32,758 nucleotides of DNA from JBMZCV01 sp049613665. Lineage in GTDB: Bacteria > Bacteroidota > Bacteroidia > Chitinophagales > UBA2359. Shown piece by piece: positions 26,801 to 32,758 of the stretch. The stretch is from NCBI GenBank assembly GCA_049613665.1, contig JBMZCV010000043.1, forward strand, positions 1 through 32,758, read 5' to 3'. Position numbers and translations under genes: made by a program. Numbering within the stretch: the stretch's first letter is position 1; the number at the start of each line of letters is the position of its first letter. The notes below the pieces were generated by a model. That model had not been told where the DNA came from, searched no databases, and saw nothing but the letters and a program-made list of their open reading frames with translations.

Positions 26801-29800
26801 AAGCTGTGGTTTAAATAATGGAACAGCAAGCGTAACAACTTCTAACGGTTTTGGCTCGCTTTCTTTAGAATGGTCTCACGACAATAATTTTTCGGCAAAT
26901 AGTGCAAGCGGATTAGCAGCAGGAGATTATGGCGTAACCGTTACAGACGAAAATGGCTGTTCTAGCGATGTCTTTTTTAGCATAGAAAATTCTGAAAACC
27001 CTGAAATATTTTTAAATACCATACAAGATGCAAGTTGCGGCTTGCCAAATGGTGCAATGAGCATTCTTACAACAGGAGGCACAGGAAATTTAACTTTTGA
27101 ATGGTCTCACGACAACAATTTGAACAATGATTCTGCAAATGATTTAGCAGAAGGAAACTATACGATTACGGTAACAGATAATTTGGGTTGTTCGGCAGTA
27201 GAAACTTTTGCAATTACCAATATAGCAGGCCCAAGCTTGCAAGTAAGCAATGTAATAGACGAAGCTTGCGGCCAATCAAATGGCTCAATTTTAGTCGTTG
27301 CAACAGGTGGCGATGGTAATTTAACGTACAGTTGGTCACACGATAATGGCTTAAACAGCGATACTGCAAATGGATTAGCAGCAGGAAATTATACCGTAAC
27401 AGTTGCTGATGCGAATGGCTGCGAAAGCACACAAAACATCACGATTGAAAACCTTGCTGGCGTAACGCTAAGTTTAGACAATGCAACACCTGCGGCTTGT
27501 GGCCAAAACATTGGAACGGCTACTGTAATCGCAAGCGGAGGCACAGGGAGTTTAGCTTTTGAATGGTCACATGACGATGCTTTAAACTCAAATGCTGCTT
27601 TAAATTTATTGAGCGGAAATTATACCGTAACTGTTACAGACGAAAACAATTGCTCTGCAACTTTAGATATTTTTATAGATGAATTAGCTGCACCAACTTT
27701 GTCGGTTGTCGATATTTCGCCTGCCGCTTGTGGTTTGGCAAATGGTTCAATAGAAGTGAATGCAAGCGGAGGCACAGGAAATCTTACTTTCGCTTGGTCG
27801 CAAAATATTTTATTGAATAGCAATATTGCCAACGACTTATTAACAGGAACTTACAATGTAACCGTTACAGACGAAAACAATTGTACGGCTACCGAAACAA
27901 TGGAAGTCACAGAATTGGCAGCACCTATTTTAACTTTAGAAAATGTAGAAAACGCATCTTGCGGACAAAGCAATGGTTCGGCTACGGTTTCGGCTTCTGG
28001 TGGCACAGGAAATTTAAGCTTCTTGTGGTCGGAGGGAAGCACTAGCGAAACGCAAAACGATTTAGCGGCAGGAAGTTATTTTGTAACCGTCACAGATGAA
28101 AATGGTTGTGAAGATGTATTGCCTGTTGCGGTAGCCAATGATGGCGGCCCGAGTATTTCGCTAGAAAACACAAGCTCTGAAAATTGTGGACAAAGCAATG
28201 GCTCGGCAACTGTTTCGGCAAGTGGAGGCTCTGGAAACTTAACTTTCGCATGGTCACACGACACAAATTTAAATAATGGAATGGCTACCGACTTAGCAAA
28301 TGGCGATTATTTTGTAACCGTTACAGATGAAAATGCTTGCGAAGACATTATTAGCATTGTCATTGATGAAATCGCTCCACCAACACTTCAACTTGATGCT
28401 GTTTCGCCTTCTAGCTGTGGCCAAGATATTGGAACAATTAGTTTGAGTGTAAATAATGCAATTGGAAATGTCGTTTACGAATGGTCACACGATACAAATT
28501 TGAATGCTGCAACAGCCGATAATTTAGCACCAAATGATTATACCGTAACTGTTACAGACGAAAATAATTGTTCTGATGAAATAACAGTAACAGTAACAGA
28601 ACTTGCAGCACCAACTTTGGCACTCAACGAAACAAATGCCGCTTCTTGTGGGCAGGCAGATGGCTCGGCAAGTGTGATTGCAAGTGGAGGAAATGGCTCA
28701 ATTACTTATGCTTGGTCGCATGATGAAAGCCTAAACTCTAACTCTGCTCAAAGCCTTGCAACAGGCGATTACACAGTTACGATTACCGATGAAAATAATT
28801 GTACGGCAATGCTTGATTTGAATGTCGGCACACTTGACGGCCCAAGCATTGAAATAGACAATACAACGCCTGCAACTTGCGGCCAAAACAATGGTACAGC
28901 AACCGTTGCAGCTTCTGGTGGTTTAGGAAACTTTACTTATCAATGGTCGCAAGATTTGAACTTAGATTCTCCTTTTGCAGAAAATTTAGCCGTAGGCGAA
29001 TATACCGTAACAGTTAGCGACGAAAACGATTGCGAAGCTACCGTAACTTTAAGCATTGTTACTTTAGATGCACCGAGTATTACGCTCGAAAACACAATTC
29101 ATACAAGTTGTGGCGAAGAAAATGGAAGCATCACGATTAGCGTTTCTGGTGGTACAGGAACTTTAACTTATGCTTGGTCGCATGATGAAAATTTGAGTGG
29201 CGATATAGCAGAAAATTTAGCCGCAGGCGATTACACCATTATCGTGACAGATGAAAACGGCTGTGAAGCTCAACAAACAATTACAATCAATGAATCTAGC
29301 ACGCCAATATTGAGTTTAGACAATACAATGCCAGCAGCTTGTGGCGAAGATATTGGTTCGGCGACGGTTTCGGTAGTTGGTGGCACAGGAAGTTTAACTT
29401 ACGAATGGTCGCATGATGAAACTTTAAATTCTAATGTCGCCAGTAATTTAGCAGGTGGCATATACAACGTAACAGTTAGCGATGAAAATGCTTGTAGCGA
29501 TATTTTAGAAATAGAAATTGATGCTTTTGATTCTCCTGTTTTAGCAGAATTAGAAAATAATGCGGCTTCTTGTGGGCAAGCAGATGGAAGTTTGAGCGTT
29601 TCGGTTTCTGGTGGAAATGGTACAATGAATTTCGCTTGGTCACACGATGAAACATTGAATACAGAAACTGCAAATAATTTAGCCGCAGGCGAATATACAG
29701 TTACTGTTACAGATGAAAATGGCTGTTCAGACGAAATTACTTTGAGCATTTTGAATGAAGACGGCCCAGAAATGACGCTTGAAAACACCATATATACAAG

Positions 29801-32384
29801 TTGCGGCGAAGAAAATGGAAGCATCACGATTAGCGTTTCTGGTGGTGCAGGAACTTTAACTTATGTTTGGTCGCATGATGAAAATTTGAGTGGCGATATA
29901 GCAGAAAATTTAGCCGCAGGCGATTACACCATTATCATTACAGATGAAAACGGCTGCGAAGCTCAACAAACAATTACAATCAATGATTCTAGCACGCCAA
30001 TATTGAGTTTAGACAATACAACGCCAGCAGCTTGTGGTGAAAACATTGGTTCAGCAACGATTTCAGTAGTTGGTGGCACAGGCGTTTTAACTTACGAATG
30101 GTCGCATGATGAAACCTTAAATTCTAATGTCGTCAATGATTTGGCAGGTGGCACATACAGCGTAACAGTTAGCGATGAAAATGCTTGTAGCGATATTTTA
30201 GAAATAGAAATTGATGCTTTTGATTCTCCTGTTTTAGCAGAATTAGAAAATAATGCGGCTTCTTGTGGGCAAGCAGATGGAAGTTTGAGCGTTTCTGTTT
30301 CTGGTGGAAATGGTACAATGAATTTCGCTTGGTCGCACGATGAAACTTTAAATGCTGAAACTGCAAATGGTTTGGCCGCAGGCGAATATACTGTAAGTGT
30401 TACAGATGAAAATGGCTGTTCAGACGAAATTACTTTAAGTCTTTTGAATGAAGACGGCCCAGAAATGACTCTTGTAAGCACAACAGATGCGACTTGCGAT
30501 TTGCCAAACGGAACAGCAAGTATTAGCATTTTGGGAGGTACTGGAACGCTAGATATTGTTTGGTCACACGCTGATGATTTGAGCGATACAGATGTTTTTG
30601 ATTTAGCGGCTGGCGATTATGAAGTAAGCGTTTTTGACGATAATTTATGTGCTGCAACACTTAGTTTTACTATCGAAAATTTAGCATCTCCAATTATTAC
30701 AGCAACCGAAAGCACCGATGAAACTTGTACGCAAGCCAACGCAACAGCAAGTATTACAGTAGAAGGCGGCACAGGTATTTTAACTTATACTTGGTCGCAC
30801 GATGAAAATGCAAACTCAAATGCTGTCAATAATTTAGCCGCAGGCGAATATTTTGTAAGCGTAACAGATGAAAATAATTGCATAGCAGAAACAGCGATTA
30901 CAATTCTTGACTCTCCTGCTCCAACAATTGCCGAAAATCAAATTGTAGCAGCAAGTTGTGGCGAAAGCAATGGCTCGGCAAGCGTTTCAGTAACAGGTGG
31001 AATAGGCAATATTTCTTATGTTTGGTCGCATGATGAGACTTTAAATGCTGAAAATGCTGACAATTTGGAAGCAGGCGAATATAGTGTTACAGCAACAGAT
31101 GAGAACGCTTGCGAAGCGATAATCATTTTAACTGTACCAAACGAAAACGGCCCATCAGCAACAGCTACGGCTACACCATCTTTGTGTGAAGCCAACGAAG
31201 GAACTGCCGAAGTAACGGTAAGCGGAGGAACACCACCTTACACTTATTTGTGGAGTAATGGCGATACCACAACGACAATTGCAAACTTAAATCCAGACAT
31301 TTATAGCGTCACGATTACAGATTTTAACAATTGTATTGCCACCGCAAGCACAGAAGTTATTGGCTCAATGCCGCCGCCAGTTGTTTCATGTGGCGAAATA
31401 ACATTTAGCAGCATCGAATTTGTTTGGGAGGCTATCGAAGGAGCAACGGCTTATGAAATAACGATAAATGGTTTGACAGAAACACTTACAGCCGACCAAT
31501 TGTCGTTTGTACAAGCGGGCAGCGAAAATGAAACGATTACGATTACCGTCGTAGCAGTTGGCTTGCCTCAATGTGGCGAAAGCGAGCCTACCGAATGGAG
31601 TTGTACGATACCGAGCGAAGAATGTCCAACGGCAGAAGCAGTTATTGATGTGCCGCAAGCAATATTTTGTGCATCTGAAAATGGTTTTGCACTGTCGGCA
31701 ACGCCAGCAGGTGGCTCATTTACCATCAATGGCCAAGCAGCGACAAACTTTGAGCCAAGCACTTTAGGAAGTGGCACACATGAAATTTCATACACTTACA
31801 CCGACGAAAACGATTGTTTATTTATCGGAAATGCCACAATTAGCGTTTCAGATGTTACAGTTTCAGCTACGCCGAACAATGCTAGTTTAGATGAAGAAAA
31901 TGTAAGCGTTGAGCTTGCTGCAACGGCCTTTTCTGGCTTAAATGGCAGCTTAACTTACGAATGGTCGCCAGCAGAGGGTTTGAGTTGCACAGATTGCGAA
32001 AATCCAACTGCTTCGCCTACCGAAAATACGAATTATACCGTTTTGGCTACCGACGAATTTGGCTGTTCGGCTAGTGCAAATGTATCTGTCATTGTGACGA
32101 GAACCAATATTTTTATTGTTCCAAATGCTTTTTCACCAAATGCAGACAATAATAACGATATTTTCCGCACACACGGCAAAAATGTCGCTTCGGTTAGTTT
32201 AGCTATTTTCAACCGTTGGGGACAACAAGTTTACAGTAGCGACACCGAAGATTTAGCACAAGGTTGGGACGGTACTTTCAAAGGAGTAAATTGCGAAATT
32301 GGCGTATATGTTTTTTATGCAGAAGCTACTTTTACCGATGGAACAGAAGAGTTTATAAAAGGAAATGTCAGTTTGGTTAGGTAA
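20838..32384 (+). CDS. Giant SprB-repeat surface protein with choice-of-anchor L domain and T9SS type B (gliding-motility-associated) C-terminus
   Basis: I start at ATG 20838 (3848 residues); the GTG one codon upstream is less likely. Order of parts: signal peptide (about 1-24, ending SLSAQ); a Cys-containing N-terminal region; a choice-of-anchor L domain (about 158-395, with DEGIILSSGDI, FDYVFASEEYPDYV and FNDVFGFFISGPG); a Calx-beta-like segment (about 410-500); two PKD/Ig-like segments; 37 SprB-like units of ~77 residues (670-3512), each with two Cys and a Y-x-VTVTD-x-NGC signature; a fibronectin-like domain (about 3513-3595); two more Ig/PKD-like domains; and the gliding-motility-associated domain (about 3758-3848: PNAFSPNADNNNDIF, FNRWGQQVY, WDGTFKG). 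In Flavobacterium johnsoniae, SprB is a mobile surface adhesin that drives gliding and is secreted by T9SS. By architecture this is a comparable adhesin. It is not necessarily the SprB orthologue. A strong terminator follows. Confidence 0.95.
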   Translation: MNKQLLLYYIFLFSLLYSSSLSAQCNYNGNNIGNYNVSGTTQNVPFVVAGDILTFCGLDAAETYVFSFCQGGGSVNFNSQLTLYTQGGGTVLAYDNDSCAGSNASTLTVTGASGCVDLVVDAFPCSNNGGGLGFANNLAYQCITCNGGGGGGNGPIQTQSGLTPQYLVEDVFIGGGCFTVENISFSGAGVAGGYFSNGSSSIGLDEGIILSSGDIATAEDNNDNADFPNLSFLNNTGTDLLNVAGDVDLDLAGNSEDAAVLEFDFTPTTNIITFDYVFASEEYPDYVDAGFNDVFGFFISGPGINGIFSNNAENIALIPNTNTYVAIDNVNDEDFSQYYIANTGNLIDYDAYTTILTAIATVIPCETYHIKLAISDIGDGVLDSAVFLAANSFSAGFDAVVEAVVPSNVNDITDTYEGCIDGYFLFERSDPDNSTDLTIEYTIGGTATIGDDYTTIPTSVTIPAGQDSVYLPIEAFLDGIAENTETVELTLSEGNCNCDGPPEPIIMNIIDSTPLEIDLPAIVACPGQDAVLTPNTTGGFPVYNYVWSDNSTGSSLTVNLTNDAIYSVTVTDACGNIAFDVGSVTIQTSPPDATITDPGVLCDISSGNIILEAATPGGTWAGFGIVGGSNTTGEFDPAALQALGFTTVTYSILSDCGNAQDQITINLMPITASINTTDASCGGTADGQLQAISDGQAPFSYQWDNGLPSQQGHGAVAAGTYNVTVTDFNGCSASAMATINEGADLQATITPTDVACSGATNGSISVDVTNGTPNYTFAWSNGLPPIQNHVETVGVGSYAVTVTDFNGCSTVLNTTVNEPAPLEANLISQPPLCNGETTASMIATITNGTVPYNYQWNPALPNQAEHLGTVAAGNYSVTITDALGCTAEASTTIDETNELTVTIDATDATCSGLDNGSLDATASGGTLPYMYSWNNDFTLLEDLIGVVPAGTYDLVVTDFNGCTATASATVNELTAMTATLTPEDVLCNGNASGTLTAVISNGQSPFTFNWSNGVTNQDLELTDLEAGAYSVTITDTNGCTTEASATINENPEMTANITPTPTTCGGNSDGSLDLEVTNGTEPYSYNWDNGLADQQDFTDELAAGTYNVTVTDFNGCTAEASATIDEPAEMTVSLTTQDALCSNGDPSGTLIASVSNGVEDYTYEWNPTLPNQATHSQSVAAGTYSLTVTDANGCTAETSATVDEPAEMTVTITPTDALCSGGDASGSLEATVSNGENPYTYDWSNGLSNQAQHLETVAAGTYTITVTDFNGCTAEAEATINEPTEMTVSITPTDALCSGEANGSLEAVVNGGTPDYTFAWDNGLSPQQIHSSTVAAGTYNVTVTDLNGCTAEASTTVNEPTEMTANITPTDAICEGSETGSLDLEVTNGTEPYTYLWDNNLADQQDFTDELAAGTYNVTVTDFNGCTAEASATIEEPIAIIAEITPTNVSCNGNADGSLDLEVTNGTEPYSYLWDNNLADQQDFTDELAAGTYNVTVTDFNGCTAEASTTIEEPDEMTVNLTTQGIDCNGDETGSVISSVSNGQEPYTYEWNNNLAAEQNHIGTVGAGTYNVTVTDFNGCTAENTATIDEPTALTVDGETVGTTCGQEDGTITITASGGTGNLNYEWSHDSNLNAAIANNLASGAYSVTVSDDNDCEIVYNTSINDADGPSINVVDSEDATCGDANGNITVETSGGTGNLSISWSNDENNTNTFAENLPLGTYTIIVADENGCEASVTVEIADSTPPILSLVNAQDATCEENNGEIIIQTDSDVGGLSYEWLHDSNLNGETASNLDAGDYSVIVTDSNGCTASLDVSLTNSTIPTIELDNAQDAVCGLPNGSISVFTTNGTGTIFYEWSHDANLNQPTADNLIGNTYTVTISDENGCSAEQSFTIENLASPTIVVEETVQTTCGQDNGSITVSASGGTGTLAYSWSHDTNFSGTTASNLSAGNYTITVSDSSSCIDQIEVTIEPSDIPLVEIADVQNASCGLNNGTASVTTSNGFGSLSLEWSHDNNFSANSASGLAAGDYGVTVTDENGCSSDVFFSIENSENPEIFLNTIQDASCGLPNGAMSILTTGGTGNLTFEWSHDNNLNNDSANDLAEGNYTITVTDNLGCSAVETFAITNIAGPSLQVSNVIDEACGQSNGSILVVATGGDGNLTYSWSHDNGLNSDTANGLAAGNYTVTVADANGCESTQNITIENLAGVTLSLDNATPAACGQNIGTATVIASGGTGSLAFEWSHDDALNSNAALNLLSGNYTVTVTDENNCSATLDIFIDELAAPTLSVVDISPAACGLANGSIEVNASGGTGNLTFAWSQNILLNSNIANDLLTGTYNVTVTDENNCTATETMEVTELAAPILTLENVENASCGQSNGSATVSASGGTGNLSFLWSEGSTSETQNDLAAGSYFVTVTDENGCEDVLPVAVANDGGPSISLENTSSENCGQSNGSATVSASGGSGNLTFAWSHDTNLNNGMATDLANGDYFVTVTDENACEDIISIVIDEIAPPTLQLDAVSPSSCGQDIGTISLSVNNAIGNVVYEWSHDTNLNAATADNLAPNDYTVTVTDENNCSDEITVTVTELAAPTLALNETNAASCGQADGSASVIASGGNGSITYAWSHDESLNSNSAQSLATGDYTVTITDENNCTAMLDLNVGTLDGPSIEIDNTTPATCGQNNGTATVAASGGLGNFTYQWSQDLNLDSPFAENLAVGEYTVTVSDENDCEATVTLSIVTLDAPSITLENTIHTSCGEENGSITISVSGGTGTLTYAWSHDENLSGDIAENLAAGDYTIIVTDENGCEAQQTITINESSTPILSLDNTMPAACGEDIGSATVSVVGGTGSLTYEWSHDETLNSNVASNLAGGIYNVTVSDENACSDILEIEIDAFDSPVLAELENNAASCGQADGSLSVSVSGGNGTMNFAWSHDETLNTETANNLAAGEYTVTVTDENGCSDEITLSILNEDGPEMTLENTIYTSCGEENGSITISVSGGAGTLTYVWSHDENLSGDIAENLAAGDYTIIITDENGCEAQQTITINDSSTPILSLDNTTPAACGENIGSATISVVGGTGVLTYEWSHDETLNSNVVNDLAGGTYSVTVSDENACSDILEIEIDAFDSPVLAELENNAASCGQADGSLSVSVSGGNGTMNFAWSHDETLNAETANGLAAGEYTVSVTDENGCSDEITLSLLNEDGPEMTLVSTTDATCDLPNGTASISILGGTGTLDIVWSHADDLSDTDVFDLAAGDYEVSVFDDNLCAATLSFTIENLASPIITATESTDETCTQANATASITVEGGTGILTYTWSHDENANSNAVNNLAAGEYFVSVTDENNCIAETAITILDSPAPTIAENQIVAASCGESNGSASVSVTGGIGNISYVWSHDETLNAENADNLEAGEYSVTATDENACEAIIILTVPNENGPSATATATPSLCEANEGTAEVTVSGGTPPYTYLWSNGDTTTTIANLNPDIYSVTITDFNNCIATASTEVIGSMPPPVVSCGEITFSSIEFVWEAIEGATAYEITINGLTETLTADQLSFVQAGSENETITITVVAVGLPQCGESEPTEWSCTIPSEECPTAEAVIDVPQAIFCASENGFALSATPAGGSFTINGQAATNFEPSTLGSGTHEISYTYTDENDCLFIGNATISVSDVTVSATPNNASLDEENVSVELAATAFSGLNGSLTYEWSPAEGLSCTDCENPTASPTENTNYTVLATDEFGCSASANVSVIVTRTNIFIVPNAFSPNADNNNDIFRTHGKNVASVSLAIFNRWGQQVYSSDTEDLAQGWDGTFKGVNCEIGVYVFYAEATFTDGTEEFIKGNVSLVR
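22845..25616 (+). repeat. Coding tandem array, twelve type A SprB-like units (231 bp each)
   Basis: Twelve units of 77 codons encode residues 670-1593. They share the pattern T-P-T-D-A-x-C-x-G...G-S-L-x-x...V-x-N-G-x-x-P-Y-x-Y-x-W-x-N-x-L, AAGTYNVTVTDFNGCTAEAS and a linker x-EP-x-E-M-T. Units 10 (24924-25154) and 11 (25155-25385) are almost identical over most of their length, and unit 6 is close to both. This points to recent duplication or gene conversion inside the array. Confidence 0.9.
25617..31373 (+). repeat. Coding tandem array, twenty-four type B units plus one type A-like unit
   Basis: Residues 1594-3512 are 25 further units. Twenty-four have a different consensus from the first block: CGQ-x-NGS...SGGTGNLxYxWSHDxxLN, then AAGxYTVTVTDENGC and a linker with P at the unit start. 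The last (31152-31373) returns to the TPPYTYLWSNG/ VTITDFNNC style of block A. Two Cys per unit are kept nearly without exception. Unit length stays close to 77 residues. Confidence 0.9.
29073..30458 (+). repeat. 693-bp tandem duplication of three type B units
   Basis: The block 29073-29765 (units 28-30) is repeated at 29766-30458 (units 31-33), offset exactly 693 bp = 3 x 231. Phrases such as GEENGSITISVSGG, HDENLSGDIAENLAAGDYTI and EIEIDAFDSPVLAELENNAA recur unit for unit. The nucleotide sequence, including third codon positions, is largely the same. This is much closer than other pairs of units, so the duplication is recent. Confidence 0.9.
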
Positions 32385-32416
32385 AATTTTTAATCCAAGT
32401 TGAAATAAGAAAATTT

Positions 32417-32457
32417 AGGAGGAAGGCACTTTGAAAATGCTTTCCTTCTTTTTTTTT
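32417..32457 (+). terminator. Rho-independent terminator of the giant SprB-repeat gene
   Basis: AGGAGGAAGGCA (32417-32428) pairs with TGCTTTCCTTCT (32438-32449) using two G-U pairs. The loop is 9 nt and a long T-run follows. It starts 33 nt after the stop codon at 32384. Confidence 0.85.
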
Positions 32458-32532
32458 AACACAAGTTGGAATTGTAGTCTCCAAAAAAATATAGCTTATT
32501 TGTTTTTTTGATTTATTAGAAAAAAAATAAAT

Positions 32533-32599
32533 AACAAGAAACTTTATCAATGTGCTAGCCACTAAACAAATGTTTTGTTAAATAGTACTTGGTACTTAA
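32533..32599 (+). repeat. Partial intergenic hairpin-ended repeat, subfamily 1 (3' half)
   Basis: ACAAGAAACTTTATCAATG, then TGCTAGCCACTAAACAAATG and GTTAAATAGTACTTGGTACTTA match the 3' half of the full copies. The terminal hairpin AGTAC-TTG-GTACT is intact. It ends 71 nt before the start codon at 32671. Confidence 0.75.
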
Positions 32600-32647
32600 A
32601 ATTGCGTCTATGATAAAAAGTCGGCAGTTTTTGTTTTAGGTACGGTT

Positions 32648-32655
32648 TACTTTTG
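32648..32655 (+). promoter_or_regulatory. Possible -7 promoter element of the gene at the window end
   Basis: TACTTTTG is an exact match to the Bacteroidota -7 consensus TAnnTTTG. It lies 15 nt before the ATG at 32671, which would leave a very short leader. The nearest upstream TTTG (32630-32633) is closer than the usual -33 spacing, so this is weak. Confidence 0.25.
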
Positions 32656-32670
32656 CATTAATAATTTGTT

Positions 32671-32758
32671 ATGAAGTTTGAGGAGCTATATAGCCAATTT
32701 GGGTTAAAACCTCACAATTTTCTCCCAAACACTAAACTCATCAGCAACTATTTCTACA
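32671..32758 (+). CDS. Start of an unrecognised gene, cut by the window end
   Basis: ATG 32671 opens a frame with no stop to the end of the window (29 codons: MKFEELYSQFGLKPHNFLPN, then TKLISNYFY). It begins just after a family repeat and a possible -7 box. Its composition is soluble and mixed, with no signal peptide or membrane segment. It is too short to assign a family. Confidence 0.5.
   Translation, partial: MKFEELYSQFGLKPHNFLPNTKLISNYFY

Noticed and set aside
29399..30529. Regularly spaced minus-strand ORFs across the giant gene
   Set aside because: They recur with the repeat period and mirror the coding strand; they are shadows of the repeats.
22845..31373. Possible CRISPR-like array because of regular spacing
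   Set aside because: The period is 231 bp, both repeat and spacer are coding in one frame, and there are no short palindromic repeats or cas genes.

Overview
The window is AT-rich DNA from a member of the Bacteroidota. The evidence is: C-terminal sorting domains of the type 9 secretion system (T9SS, Por) on several exported proteins; a giant SprB-repeat protein ending in the gliding-motility-associated C-terminal domain; a choice-of-anchor B (LVIVD-type) protein; a DUF1800/DUF1501 gene pair; and start codons preceded by A-runs instead of Shine-Dalgarno sequences. A gliding or surface-active, Cytophagales- or Saprospira-like organism fits best. I cannot name the genus from the sequence alone.

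Layout. 1-4.2 kb: an oligopeptide-binding lipoprotein gene and a T9SS-sorted choice-of-anchor B protein; the second is bracketed by two near-identical inverted copies of a ~106-bp intergenic repeat. 4.2-7.3 kb: three small genes (TPR protein, exported carboxypeptidase-regulatory-like domain protein, exported Spy-like protein) in long non-coding stretches that hold repeats, a palindromic MITE-like element and strong terminators. 7.3-10.5 kb: the DUF1800-DUF1501 pair; the second protein has a Tat signal and a T9SS-like tail. 10.6-13.9 kb: a START-like protein, then nadE and an HD-domain phosphohydrolase in a probable operon. 14.1-18.05 kb, minus strand: an AlkD-like DNA alkylation repair protein, a PAP2-like membrane protein and a ~600-residue acyl-CoA dehydrogenase. 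18.3-32.4 kb, plus strand: an FG-GAP protein with two SprB-like units and a T9SS type A tail, then a 3848-residue T9SS type B protein carrying about 37 SprB-like units. A further gene begins at 32671 and runs off the end.

The genes do not form one pathway. Two themes stand out. One is secreted surface proteins, with four probable T9SS clients in one window. The other is a dispersed, hairpin-ended intergenic repeat family with about a dozen full or partial copies. It brackets single genes in inverted orientation and appears to supply the stop codon of one gene. This repeat family is the best candidate here for something undescribed. Within the giant gene, the repeats form two blocks of different subfamilies and include a 693-bp (3 x 231 bp) tandem duplication that looks recent. 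No rRNA, tRNA, CRISPR array, transposase or phage gene was seen.
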